This document shows positions 42,204-51,275 of a DNA stretch of 64,000 nucleotides, piece after piece. The notes below the pieces were generated by a model, which worked only from the letters and a program-made list of their open reading frames with translations, was not told where the DNA came from and searched no databases. The stretch's first letter is position 1. Each line of letters begins with the position of its first letter. Made by a program: the position numbers and the translations under genes. Source of the DNA: Oscillospiraceae bacterium (GTDB lineage Bacteria; Bacillota; Clostridia; Oscillospirales; Acutalibacteraceae); the NCBI GenBank assembly GCA_003538135.1, contig DPOR01000003.1:29302-93301 (forward strand). The letters run 5' to 3'.

Positions 42204-42250
42204 GGCTCCCCTGCAGGGGAGCTGGATCGGCGTGAGCCGAGACTGATGGG
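42204..42250. repeat. Interspersed intergenic repeat, copy B
   Basis: GGCTCCCCTGCAG followed by GGGAGCTGGATCGG and GCCGAGACTGATGGG. It aligns with copy A at 6250-6294 through the first 13 bases and the last dozen. GGCTCCCCTGCAGGGGAGC forms a palindrome here. It is non-coding and lies downstream of lipase 2. Confidence 0.7.
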
Positions 42251-42315
42251 TTATTTGGCCGGCGTTCAAGATATGATTTTCAGGGTGCGCGCCGGTAGAA
42301 TGGTAAAAATCTCGC

Positions 42316-42339
42316 GGGCGGATAATATCCGCCCCTACA
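42316..42339. repeat. Palindromic repeat GGCGGATA-A-TATCCGCC, copy B
   Basis: The same perfect 17-bp palindrome as at 6534-6550, here followed by CCCTACA. The rest of the 42151-42484 gap shows no gene. Confidence 0.75.
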
Positions 42340-42484
42340 AGATTATGCCGGCTTGGAATATTGCTATAGCCGTTTGTCGCCGAGATTTACATCTGCAAAC
42401 TCCCGTTATCTCCACCACAAAACAACCCCCAACCGCAGCGACTGCGGCAGGGGGTATATATAATAGCTTATTATCCGTGATTTA

Positions 42485-43768
42485 TCAGTCCGTTACGGGC
42501 AGGCTCTCGATGAGCTTTGTCAGCTCGTAGTAGAAGCTGAGCGTCTGTCTCTTTGTGCTCTGCATTCCGATGACTGTGCCGTGGTCGCCCTCGCGCGTGG
42601 GCATGACGTACCATTTGGCGGTCTCGAGCTCCATGCCGGGGGTGTAGTCCTCATGCTCGTCGGTGAACGGGTAGCGCGCCGATACGACGTTTACAAGTCC
42701 GTCATTCGGAAGCCACGATGCGTCTATCCTGTAGTCGGAGAACAGGTTCTTCGAGTATGCGCCGAGAAGAGTGGCTGAAGGTCGCAGAACAACGAGCGTC
42801 TTTATCTTCGGAACCTGGGTTCCCGCAAGCGTCTTGCGCGTGGTCTGATACGAATAGGAGAAATAGTAGACTCCGTCTACCGGCTTTGAGAACTTGTTTA
42901 TCTCCTCGGCTCTCTCGGGATACATATCGTCCGCCGCGGTGTCGGTGTGGGTCATAATAGTCATGAAAGCCTTTATGAACGCCTCCTCGGGGGTCGAGCC
43001 GTCGCCCGGTATGGGGGTCAGACCGAACTGCTCGAGGTGGAAGTCAACATAGCCGTTGAGCTTCGAGCGACCCATTAAGCCGGCGTAGGCGTAGCATGCC
43101 GCTTTGCCCAGTTCGGCCATGTTCATGCCGTCGATGATATATGCGAGCGTCGTGCCGTTGTGCGGGGCGCAGAGCGTTGTGACGGAGTTTATGTAGTTGC
43201 CCTTGCCGCCGGTGAACAGCGGGGAGATATCGTCGGGTGAGGTTGCCGCCTGCTCCTCTTCGCTGCCGTATGCGAGCAGAGCCGTGAGCGTTCTGACCGT
43301 CGCGCCGCCGAACGAGTGACCGACGAGATTTATCTTCTTTATATTGCCGTCCGCGTCGGGCTCGCCCCAACCCTCAATCATGGGCTTTGTGTAGGTTCTG
43401 CCGTAGCGGCTGTGGTTGAATTTCTCGGAGTGCGCCTTGCCGTAGTCAACGCGAGTGCCGGTTATCTGCGCATAGAGCTCGCAGACTCTGTCCCAGTTGC
43501 TCGACATCGGGCCGACGGATGCGGCATAGCTCTCATAGTGAAGCTTGTTCAGCTCGTCCATCAGCGAGCAGGAGGAGGAGCCCCAATAGGGGAGTGTGCC
43601 GTCTATTCCCTCGTCTGCGCCCCAGCCGAAAAGGCCGTGGACATATACATAGGGGTATTTGTTGACATCGGCTGACTGAATCGCGCCGGCTCCCTGCACG
43701 GCGAGAGTGAATATGAGCGCCAGAACGGTTATCAGACTCAGTGTGCGTTTAATGATTCTCGGTTTCAT
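42485..43768 (-). CDS. Secreted triacylglycerol lipase-like alpha/beta hydrolase (lipase 2)
   Basis: A 427-residue secreted hydrolase. A classical signal peptide ends near VQGAGA (residue 29). The oxyanion segment YVHGLFGWG is near 43, and the nucleophile elbow GHSFGG contains Ser152. The acid is probably in PNDGLVNV and the histidine in EGDHGTVIGM. Blocks shared with lipase 1 (TGGKG, APHNGTT, YYFSY) show paralogy; it has a longer middle region (about residues 215-285). The ATG at 43768 is preceded by GGAGGG; a TTG one codon earlier is also in frame. It is monocistronic. The gap after its stop carries the same repeat modules as the gap after lipase 1. Confidence 0.87.
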   Translation of the reverse strand: MKPRIIKRTLSLITVLALIFTLAVQGAGAIQSADVNKYPYVYVHGLFGWGADEGIDGTLPYWGSSSCSLMDELNKLHYESYAASVGPMSSNWDRVCELYAQITGTRVDYGKAHSEKFNHSRYGRTYTKPMIEGWGEPDADGNIKKINLVGHSFGGATVRTLTALLAYGSEEEQAATSPDDISPLFTGGKGNYINSVTTLCAPHNGTTLAYIIDGMNMAELGKAACYAYAGLMGRSKLNGYVDFHLEQFGLTPIPGDGSTPEEAFIKAFMTIMTHTDTAADDMYPERAEEINKFSKPVDGVYYFSYSYQTTRKTLAGTQVPKIKTLVVLRPSATLLGAYSKNLFSDYRIDASWLPNDGLVNVVSARYPFTDEHEDYTPGMELETAKWYVMPTREGDHGTVIGMQSTKRQTLSFYYELTKLIESLPVTD

Positions 43769-44032
43769 CAAAATCCCTCCTGTATTATTACATATAAAAG
43801 CTTATCGTATCAACCAAAAGGTAAAATTACGTATTATAAAAATATCGTCGATTTTCAATTTTTTAAAAAGACGGTTTTATACATTTTTTAGCATTGTTAC
43901 AAAAATGTCAAACTTATGTGACGAAAATGACAAGATTTATAAAAAGAAAAAATTCCCGGACAATAAAAACGGACCTTTCGGCGAATAACAGGCGCAGCCT
44001 CGGCGATACTAATCGCAAAAGGAGTGAGAAAA

Positions 44033-44254
44033 ATGATAGACAGAATATCGCTTGCTTTAGTAATAATCGGCGCTCTCAACTGGGGCAGCATAGGCCTGTT
44101 TAAGTTCGATATCGTCGCATGGATATGCGGCGGTCAGGGTTCGATAGTTGCGAGGATAATATATACGCTCGTGGCACTTGCAGGCATATGGTGCATCTCG
44201 CTGTTCTTCAGGGAGAACACGCTTCTCGAGACGGACGAAGGCAAAACGAAGTAA
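44033..44254 (+). CDS. DUF378-family small membrane protein
   Basis: A 73-residue protein with two membrane helices (about 6-25 and 38-58). LVIIGALNWGSIGLF followed by DIVAWICGG is the DUF378 signature. The function is unknown. The ATG at 44033 follows AAAGGAGTG; a GTG three codons upstream overlaps the ribosome site and is unlikely. Confidence 0.88.
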   Translation: MIDRISLALVIIGALNWGSIGLFKFDIVAWICGGQGSIVARIIYTLVALAGIWCISLFFRENTLLETDEGKTK

Positions 44255-44409
44255 TTTTTAAAAAGGAATTGAAAACTGCAGCGGCGGCGGAGAGTGCGGA
44301 CACGCTTTTCGTCGTCGCTTTATAAATGCAAAATTTTTTTAAAATTTTTATAACTTTGTAGGGAAAACGGGATTTTTTGCGTATATATTATTGAAAGGAG
44401 TGAGAACGG

Positions 44410-46170
44410 ATGAGGTTAAGCGACGCTTTTCTCGAACAGCTTCGCGCAAATACAGATATAGAGAGCGTTATTTCGCCATATGTCAATCTGCGCCGCAGGG
44501 GCAAGAATCTTGTCGGACTCTGTCCGTTCCACAACGAAAAGACCCCGTCGTTTACGGTCTATCCCGAAAACGGAAGCTTCTATTGCTTCGGCTGCGGAGT
44601 CGGCGGCGACGTGATAACCTTTGTGCGCCGCATGGAGAATCTCGATTATATGGAGGCCGTCAAGCAGCTTGCGGACAGGGCGGGAATGGCGCTGCCCGAG
44701 GACGGATACGATGATACTCTGGCAAAAAAACGCACCGCCGTTCTTGCGGCGAACCGAGCGGCGGCAAAATTCTTCCATGCGCAGCTCTATACCGAGCAGG
44801 GCAGGCAGGCGCTGGATTATTTTCTCGACCGCGGTCTTGCTCCCGAAACTATCCGTCATTTCGGCTTGGGCTTTGCCCCGAATGATTGGCGCGCGCTGAA
44901 AAGGCATCTCAATAAACAGGGCTTTGACGATGTTTTGCTCGAGAGTGCGAATCTTCTGCGCCGCAGCGATAAAAACGGAAAAGTTTCATATTACGACAAC
45001 TTCCGAAACCGCGTCATGTTCCCGATAATCGACCCGCGCGGGAATGTCATAGCCTTCGGCGGCAGAGTGCTCGATGACTCGAAGCCGAAATACATAAACA
45101 CTTCGGACACGCTCGTCTATAAAAAGAGCAACGGCGTCTTTGCGCTCAACTTTGCAAAAAACGGAAACGACGGCAAGCTGATTATCGCAGAGGGCTACAT
45201 GGATGTCATAGCCCTGCATCAGGCGGGCTTCACAAACGCCGTAGCATGCCTCGGCACCGCGCTGACAAAAGAACAGGCGAATCTGCTCTCGCGCTATGCT
45301 GACACGATAATCCTGTCTTATGACGCGGATGAGGCGGGTCAAAAGGCGACGGCCCGCGCGCTCGGAATATTCGGCACCACGGGCATGGAGATAAAGGTTC
45401 TGCATTTGGAGGGCGGCAAGGATCCCGACGAGATAATCAAAAAATACGGCGCACAGCGCTTTCAGGCTATTATAGACGGCGCGGCGAACGACACGGAGTA
45501 CAGACTGCTCAAGGCGCGGCAGGGAATCGACCTCGCTACCGACGACGGAAAGGTGAAATACCTGTCTGTGGCGGCGGAGATACTCGCAGAGATAGGGAGC
45601 CCCGTTGAAGTGGACGTCTATGCCTCGCGTCTTGCGCACGAGCTCGGCGTGGACAAGCTTGCTATCCAGTCGCAGGTAAAATATAAGCGCGAGGGGCTCA
45701 AAAAGCGCCGCGCGGTTAAGCGCGAGCAGGAGCAGACGCGCCTGCTCATAAACGGACAAAACACGAAAAATCCGGAACGCTCCCAGCATCTGCGCGCCGC
45801 AAAGGCGGAGGAGACTCTGATAGCCTCTCTCATGCGCAACCCCGATTTTTACAATAAATTAAAGGACGGGCTCTCGGCCGATTATTTCGTCACCGCGCTC
45901 AACAGGCGTATCTTCTCGGTTGTTCTCTCGCGCCTTGAAGAGGGCGGGAATACGGAGCCGTACTTCCTCTCATCCGAGTTCACGCCAGACGAGATGGACG
46001 AGGTCGAGCGCATATTCCGTTCGGCGGCGCAGCTGAGCAACACCGTTGACGAGTGCGCCGACTGTATAAAAATCCTCAAAGAGGAAAAAAATAAGCCGGA
46101 GACCGTAAAGGCCTCCGAGCTGAGCGATGAGGATTTTGCAAAGCTGTTCAGATCCGATAAGCGGGAGTGA
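44410..46170 (+). CDS. dnaG: DNA primase
   Basis: DnaG makes RNA primers at the replication fork. The 586-residue protein has the CHC2 zinc finger (residues about 36-65, GLCPFHNEKTPSFTV and FYCFGCG). The catalytic core with TOPRIM motif (IIAEGYMDVIAL, LSYDADEAGQKAT) spans about 110-370, and a C-terminal DnaB-binding region (about 450-586) follows. It directly precedes rpoD, the conserved macromolecular-synthesis operon order, with GAAAGGAGTG before the ATG. Confidence 0.97.
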   Translation: MRLSDAFLEQLRANTDIESVISPYVNLRRRGKNLVGLCPFHNEKTPSFTVYPENGSFYCFGCGVGGDVITFVRRMENLDYMEAVKQLADRAGMALPEDGYDDTLAKKRTAVLAANRAAAKFFHAQLYTEQGRQALDYFLDRGLAPETIRHFGLGFAPNDWRALKRHLNKQGFDDVLLESANLLRRSDKNGKVSYYDNFRNRVMFPIIDPRGNVIAFGGRVLDDSKPKYINTSDTLVYKKSNGVFALNFAKNGNDGKLIIAEGYMDVIALHQAGFTNAVACLGTALTKEQANLLSRYADTIILSYDADEAGQKATARALGIFGTTGMEIKVLHLEGGKDPDEIIKKYGAQRFQAIIDGAANDTEYRLLKARQGIDLATDDGKVKYLSVAAEILAEIGSPVEVDVYASRLAHELGVDKLAIQSQVKYKREGLKKRRAVKREQEQTRLLINGQNTKNPERSQHLRAAKAEETLIASLMRNPDFYNKLKDGLSADYFVTALNRRIFSVVLSRLEEGGNTEPYFLSSEFTPDEMDEVERIFRSAAQLSNTVDECADCIKILKEEKNKPETVKASELSDEDFAKLFRSDKRE

Positions 46171-46241
46171 TATCCCGCCCCGGGTCATGACATAAAAGAC
46201 CGACTCACTATGCAACATAAAGAGAAGGAGACAGAAAAGTA

Positions 46242-47342
46242 ATGGATGGTATCGAAAAAAGACCGGCGGTGAAGGCTCTTATCGAAAAGGGCAAGGCCGC
46301 GGGCAAGCTGACCACCCAGGAGATCGACACGGTAATAGTCGACATGGATCTCGATATCGAGGATCTTGACAAGCTCTATGAGACTATCGAGGCGCAGAAT
46401 ATCGAGATAATCGACGACCTGTCAACTCTGGATGTGGATGACGTAAATTTCGATCTGGGCGAAACACCCAAGTCGACCGCAGACACCGCGGGAGTCACCG
46501 ACGACAAGAACATCACTATCGACGACCCTGTCAAGGTCTATCTCAAGGAGATAGGCAAGGTTCCGCTGCTCACTCCCGAGGAGGAGATAGAGCTCGCTAT
46601 CAGAATCGGCGACAACGACCCCGCCGCAAAGCGCAGGCTGACCGAGGCCAACCTCAGGCTCGTTGTCAGCATAGCAAAGCGCTACGTCGGCAGAGGTATG
46701 CAGTTCCTCGACCTTATTCAGGAGGGCAACCTCGGACTTATCAAGGCCGTTGACAAGTTCGATTACACAAAGGGCTTCAAGTTTTCGACCTACGCCACTT
46801 GGTGGATAAGGCAGGCGATAACCCGCGCCATAGCGGATCAGGCCAGGACGATAAGAATCCCTGTCCACATGGTCGAGACCATAAACAAGGTCAAAAAGAC
46901 CAACAGCCAGCTGCTGCATAAGAACGGCAGAGACCCCACGGCTGAGGAGATAGCCGAGGTGCTCGATATGCCCGTTGACAAGGTGCGCGAGATAATGCGC
47001 GTGGCTCAGGAGCCCGTCTCCCTCGAGACTCCCATTGGTGAGGAGGAGGACAGCCACCTCGGCGACTTCATCCCCGACGATGACGCTCCCGCCCCGGCGG
47101 ACGCAGCCTCCGCGACGCTGCTCAAGGAGGAGCTTGCCCACGTGCTCAAGACCCTCACTCCCCGTGAGGAGCGCGTGCTCTCCATGCGCTTCGGACTCAC
47201 CGACGGCCATCCCCACACCCTTGAGGAGGTCGGCAAGGAGTTCAACGTCACCCGTGAGCGTATCCGCCAGATAGAGGCGAAGGCTCTGCGCAAGCTCCGT
47301 CATCCGACGAGGAGCAAGAAGCTCAGGGACTACGTGGAATAA
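46242..47342 (+). CDS. rpoD: Housekeeping RNA polymerase sigma factor SigA
   Basis: The 366-residue primary sigma factor has region 1.1 at the N-terminus (RPAVKALIEKGKAAGKLT), region 1.2 (DDPVKVYLKEIGKVPLLT) and region 2 (EANLRLVVSIAKRYVGRG, TYATWWIRQAITRAI). Region 3 contains RIPVHMVETINK. Region 4 has LTPREERVLSMRFGL and the helix-turn-helix FNVTRERIRQIEAKAL. It is downstream of dnaG. Length and motifs match Clostridia SigA. Confidence 0.97.
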   Translation: MDGIEKRPAVKALIEKGKAAGKLTTQEIDTVIVDMDLDIEDLDKLYETIEAQNIEIIDDLSTLDVDDVNFDLGETPKSTADTAGVTDDKNITIDDPVKVYLKEIGKVPLLTPEEEIELAIRIGDNDPAAKRRLTEANLRLVVSIAKRYVGRGMQFLDLIQEGNLGLIKAVDKFDYTKGFKFSTYATWWIRQAITRAIADQARTIRIPVHMVETINKVKKTNSQLLHKNGRDPTAEEIAEVLDMPVDKVREIMRVAQEPVSLETPIGEEEDSHLGDFIPDDDAPAPADAASATLLKEELAHVLKTLTPREERVLSMRFGLTDGHPHTLEEVGKEFNVTRERIRQIEAKALRKLRHPTRSKKLRDYVE

Positions 47343-47354
47343 TCAAAATCAAAA

Positions 47355-47397
47355 AATCAGTCGTAAGCTTTTAAAAACTTGCGGCTGATTTTCTTTT
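47355..47397. terminator. Bidirectional terminator between rpoD and the amidohydrolase gene
   Basis: A 13-bp stem (47355-47367 with 47378-47390) with GU pairs, flanked by A-rich sequence on the left and TTCTTTTT on the right. Confidence 0.8.
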
Positions 47398-48191
47398 TAT
47401 CTTTTGTATTTTGCAAGCAATCCTTCAAGGTTTTTGTGCAGAATCTTCTCTCTGTCCTCATCGCTCAGCGGCAGAGACATAAATGTTTCAAGCTCCTTTT
47501 TGACGTTCCACATCGGGTAGTCCGAGCCGAAGAAAATTTTGTCCGTGCCGAAGATATGAATCATTTCCATTATCCGCTCCGGGCTCATCGCGTAGAAGCT
47601 GCTCGACGAGTCAACATATACTCCCGCCTCCGAGAGCTCCTTTGAGCCGAAGCCCCACTCGGACCACGCGCCGAAATGCGCCGCGATTATGTCGAGCTTA
47701 GGAAATCTTTCGAGAACCTTTATTATTTTAGTCGGTTTCGAATACTGCGTGCGGTAGTCGCCCGTGTGAAAGAGTATCGGCAGTCTGCCCTCGAGCACCT
47801 CGTACATCCGCATGGCCTCGGGCGAATCTATGTCGAATTTCTGAAAATCAGGGTGCAGCTTTATGCCGTCGAGTCCGAGACTTATCGCCTCGTCGACTAT
47901 CTCCGGTATCTCGTCCCCGCAGTCGGGGTGGAGCGTTGCAAAGCCTATGAAGCGGTCGGGGTGCTCCGATACGCTCTTTGCGATAAATGAGTTTATCGAG
48001 CGCACCTGATGCGGGGTCGTTGCGACAGAGTGGACGAGGAATTTGTCAACGCCCGCCTCGTCGCCGACCTTCAGGAGCATATCTACGGTGCCGTCGAGGT
48101 CCATGTCTATGTCGTAGAAGTCGCCTATGCTGCGCGCCGCCTTGTGCGCTATTTTATCCGGGTATATATGTGCATGGCTGTCTATTATCAT
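47397..48191 (-). CDS. Amidohydrolase-family (TIM-barrel) metal-dependent hydrolase
   Basis: A 264-residue amidohydrolase_2-type protein. The metal site is DSHAHIY (His-x-His at the N-terminus); further ligands lie in LHPDFQ, FHTGDY, AAHFGAW and FGSDYPMW. The ACMSD/PTE-like family includes hydrolases, lactonases and decarboxylases. In this operon (fucosidase, HAD phosphatase, this gene) a lactonase role in fucose oxidation is conceivable but only a guess. GGAGATG precedes the ATG. Confidence 0.82.
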   Translation of the reverse strand: MIIDSHAHIYPDKIAHKAARSIGDFYDIDMDLDGTVDMLLKVGDEAGVDKFLVHSVATTPHQVRSINSFIAKSVSEHPDRFIGFATLHPDCGDEIPEIVDEAISLGLDGIKLHPDFQKFDIDSPEAMRMYEVLEGRLPILFHTGDYRTQYSKPTKIIKVLERFPKLDIIAAHFGAWSEWGFGSKELSEAGVYVDSSSSFYAMSPERIMEMIHIFGTDKIFFGSDYPMWNVKKELETFMSLPLSDEDREKILHKNLEGLLAKYKR

Positions 48192-48217
48192 TTTTTTACA
48201 TCTCCGATGTGCTTGTC

Positions 48218-48781
48218 TTATTTTATGCGCGTCAGCTTGCCTCTGACCGCGTGGTAGTTTATCTCGCCGAGCGCGAATATCGGCGCGTCGCTCTTCAAGG
48301 AGTCCGAAAATACTTTTTCGAATTTTGCGCCGGGCATGGCTTCGTTTATCCTCACTACCTTTTCGCCGTCCTTGCAGTTGAGACCGTCCATTTTGCCCGT
48401 GTGCGGGTCAAGGCGTGTGGCTATGAGCGTATGTACCTTGTACTTTTCGCATATCGGGCGCAGCAGGAACTCGGGCGATGCCGAGCATACGACTGTGGGG
48501 AGGTCGCGGTTCTCCGGGCGAAAAAACGGATATATCCGCTTTTCGTTTTTCTCCCAGAATTTTTTAACCATCTTCTCCGTGTTCACAAAGCGCAGGAAGC
48601 AGAAGAACCTGCCCTTCATCTTGTCGCCGCCTATCTTTAAAAAGAAGCAGGCGAGGCAGACAAGCTGATAGGGAAGAATGACTATCAGCCACGGGCGCCT
48701 GACAAGGCAGAAAAGATAGAATACGCTCTCCGAATCAACGGGGAAAACGGTTTTGTCAAAATCATAGAGGTCAAATTTCAT
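48218..48781 (-). CDS. HAD-IB family phosphatase-like protein
   Basis: A 187-residue protein. The HAD nucleophile motif YDFDKTVFPVDS (residues 5-16) is followed by a membrane-like cap (about 25-50) and CSASPEF (motif II). The end of the protein seems to lack a clear GDS(xxD) acid motif (FALGEIN instead). The ATG at 48781 is preceded by AAGGAG; a longer frame runs back into the GH95 gene and is spurious. It lies between the GH95 gene and the amidohydrolase gene in one operon. The substrate is unknown; reduced activity is possible. Confidence 0.75.
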   Translation of the reverse strand: MKFDLYDFDKTVFPVDSESVFYLFCLVRRPWLIVILPYQLVCLACFFLKIGGDKMKGRFFCFLRFVNTEKMVKKFWEKNEKRIYPFFRPENRDLPTVVCSASPEFLLRPICEKYKVHTLIATRLDPHTGKMDGLNCKDGEKVVRINEAMPGAKFEKVFSDSLKSDAPIFALGEINYHAVRGKLTRIK

Positions 48782-48792
48782 TTTGTAACTCC

Positions 48793-51090
48793 TTAAAGCT
48801 TGACTGTCAGCGTGCCGCCGTCGAGCCTGTGAACTGTCTCTTGGCCGCCGTATACAATATGCGCCTCGCCCTTGCCGGTGAGGGAATACGAGGTGAGCTT
48901 GCCTTTGCTCCAGGTCATATCGACCTTTATGTTTCCCTTTGCGAGCAGACCGCGCACGCTGCCCTCGCTCCATTTGTCGGGGAGAGCGGGCAGAAAAAAT
49001 ATCCTGCCGTCAAAGCAGTCGAGAAGCATCTCGCAAACTCCGCTGACCGCGCCGAAGTTTCCGTCTATCTGGAAGGGCGGATGCGCGTCGAATAAGTTCT
49101 CATAGGTGCCGCCGCCGTGCGAGTAGTTCATGCCGGTTGAGGACTTGAATCTGAGCTGACGGTCAAAGAGCCTCAGGGCGTGATTGCCGTCTCGAAGCCG
49201 CGCCCAGAAGTTTATCTTCCAGCCGAGGCTCCAGCCCGTGCCGTCGTCGCCGCGTATTTCGAGCGAGCGCCTGCAGGCGTCCGCAAGCTCGGGCGTGCCC
49301 TGCGCGGTTATCAGATGCGCGGGGTGCAGACCGTAGAGCATGGAGCAGTGGCGGTGGTGTATCTCCGCCTCTCTCTCCTCGTTGTACCATTCGAGAAGCT
49401 GACCCTTTTTGCCGATTTTAAACGGGAGTAAGCGGCCGAGCTTATCTTTGAGAGCCTTTGCAAATTCTCCGTCCTCGCCGAGAATTTCCGACGCCTTGAC
49501 GCAGTTTTCGAAAAGCTCGCGGATTATGCTCATCGTCATGGTTGTAGTCTGCGAGACGGCGCATTGACGGCCGTTTATCAAAAAATTATTCTCGGGCGAG
49601 GTCGAGGGCGCGGCGATGAGATAGCCGTCCCTGTCCTCAACGAGATAGTCGCAGTAGAACTCCGCGGCCTTTTTCATTATCGGATAGGCCGTTTCGCGCA
49701 GATATTTTTCGTCGAGGGTGTATTCGTAGTGGGCAAAAATATGCTCGCAGAACCAGCCGGGCGACATCGGCCAGAACGCCCAAACCGCATTGCCTGAAAC
49801 GGGCGTTGTCAGCCTCCATATGTCAACGTTGTGATGCGCGACAAAACCGCTCATGCCGTACATCTCTTTCGCCGTGCGTTCGCCCGCAACGGACAGATCG
49901 CGCACCATCTCTATCAGCGGCTCGTTGACCTCGGGCATATCGCAGGGGAGAACGGGCCAGTAGTTCATCTCGGTGTTTATGTTCACCGTATAGTTGGAAT
50001 GCCACGGCGGGCACAGCTTTTCGTTCCAGATGCCCTGAAGCGTTGACGGTTGGGAGCCGGGGCGCGACGAGGCTATAGCGAGGTAGCGCCCGTAGTTGAA
50101 GAGAAGGGTGTAGAGCGCAATATCGTTTTTGTCCGTCTTGAAATCGCGCAGACGCTTTCCTGTAGGCACATCTTCCTTGCCGTTCGAGCCTATGTCAAGC
50201 TCGACTCTCGAATAGAGCGCGCGGTAGTCGGCGATATGCGCCGCCTTGACAGCTTCGTAGTCGAAGTCTTTTTTGAGTCTCTCAAGGCAGGGCTCGAGGT
50301 GCGGCTTGCCGTTTGTGAACGCGTTGTTCTGCCAGCCGTTGAAGCTCGTTTCGGCGGTGAGGCAGAGCGTGACGGCCGTTGCGCCGGTTATCTCTATGCC
50401 CTTGCCGCTCACGTGCTTTTTGCCGTCGGTATCGGCTTTCACGGCGCAGGTGAAGAGCATACCGCGCTCGCTGTCGATTTTTGAATAGCTCTGTTTATCG
50501 GACAGGCCGTTTGTGTTGTGCTCGCTCGGCGCTTCGCCGCTCAGGACGAGCAGACCCTCCTGCGATTTCATTTTATGGCGAAGCTTGCAGTCGAGCTTTG
50601 CCGTGACGTCAAAGCAGCCGTTTTCGCAGGTCAGGCGAATCACGATCATTTTCTCGGGATACGATGCAAACATTTCGCGCCGCATTATGCGCTTTCCCTG
50701 CCTGTAGCTGACCGAGGCTATTGCGGTCTCAAGGTCGAGCGAGCGGACATAGCCGGATTTTCGCTCAGAGCCGTCGAAGGTCAGAATAATGTCGCCCAAG
50801 GGCAGATACGCCTGACTCCAGGTGCTCATGAAGTCCGATTCTATAACATCCTGCGATTCGCGCAGCTTCCCGTCGAGCGCAAGGGCGCGGGCTTTTCGAA
50901 AAGCCTCGAGAGCCCCGTCGGGCACGGTGTCCTTCGGGTGTCCCGTCCAAAGCTCGTCGTGGTTAAGGGATACGGTCTCCTCTTTTACCTTGCCGTATAT
51001 CATGCCGCCCAAGGTGCCGTTGCCTATAGGCAGAGCCTGAGTCCATGCGCACGCGGGCTTATCATATAGAAGGAAAGTCGAATCTTTCAT
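48793..51090 (-). CDS. GH95-family alpha-L-fucosidase-like glycoside hydrolase
   Basis: A 765-residue GH95 protein. The N-terminal beta-sandwich (1-260) begins LLYDKPACAWTQALPIGNG, with NHDELWTG. The (alpha/alpha)6 barrel contains NYTVNINTEMNYWP, HHNVDIWR, the catalytic glutamate region STSPENNF, HRHCSMLYGLHP and FQIDGNFG. GH95 enzymes hydrolyse terminal alpha-1,2-fucose (a few act on galactose). There is no signal peptide, so it probably acts on imported oligosaccharides. It is the first gene of its operon, divergent from an RpiR-type regulator, with fucO elsewhere in the window. Confidence 0.92.
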   Translation of the reverse strand: MKDSTFLLYDKPACAWTQALPIGNGTLGGMIYGKVKEETVSLNHDELWTGHPKDTVPDGALEAFRKARALALDGKLRESQDVIESDFMSTWSQAYLPLGDIILTFDGSERKSGYVRSLDLETAIASVSYRQGKRIMRREMFASYPEKMIVIRLTCENGCFDVTAKLDCKLRHKMKSQEGLLVLSGEAPSEHNTNGLSDKQSYSKIDSERGMLFTCAVKADTDGKKHVSGKGIEITGATAVTLCLTAETSFNGWQNNAFTNGKPHLEPCLERLKKDFDYEAVKAAHIADYRALYSRVELDIGSNGKEDVPTGKRLRDFKTDKNDIALYTLLFNYGRYLAIASSRPGSQPSTLQGIWNEKLCPPWHSNYTVNINTEMNYWPVLPCDMPEVNEPLIEMVRDLSVAGERTAKEMYGMSGFVAHHNVDIWRLTTPVSGNAVWAFWPMSPGWFCEHIFAHYEYTLDEKYLRETAYPIMKKAAEFYCDYLVEDRDGYLIAAPSTSPENNFLINGRQCAVSQTTTMTMSIIRELFENCVKASEILGEDGEFAKALKDKLGRLLPFKIGKKGQLLEWYNEEREAEIHHRHCSMLYGLHPAHLITAQGTPELADACRRSLEIRGDDGTGWSLGWKINFWARLRDGNHALRLFDRQLRFKSSTGMNYSHGGGTYENLFDAHPPFQIDGNFGAVSGVCEMLLDCFDGRIFFLPALPDKWSEGSVRGLLAKGNIKVDMTWSKGKLTSYSLTGKGEAHIVYGGQETVHRLDGGTLTVKL

Positions 51091-51167
51091 TTTGTGTCAG
51101 CTCCTATATAAAGAAGTAATAACCAATAAATTATAGAAAAAATCGGGCTTTAAGTCAATGCTTTTAA

Positions 51168-51194
51168 GAAAATGCAGGAAATTCTGCAATTTTC
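51168..51194. promoter_or_regulatory. Inverted repeat, candidate RpiR-regulator operator
   Basis: GAAAATGCAG-GAAATT-CTGCAATTTTC: near-symmetric arms around GAAATT between the divergent GH95 and RpiR genes. A further TGCATTTTC half-site overlaps the promoter -35 at 51206-51216. RpiR-family operators often contain GAAA/TTTC-type arms, so this is a plausible operator; binding is untested. Confidence 0.55.
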
Positions 51195-51205
51195 GCCTCG
51201 CCGTC

Positions 51206-51235
51206 TTGCATTTTCGGGCGGCAATATGATAAAAT
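51206..51235 (+). promoter_or_regulatory. Promoter of the RpiR-type regulator
   Basis: TTGCAT (51206-51211), an 18-bp spacer and TAAAAT (51230-51235), about 40 bp upstream of the ATG at 51276. Confidence 0.55.
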
Positions 51236-51275
51236 CATGTTATATGTAATGCATGGAATAAGGTGGATATCCAAA

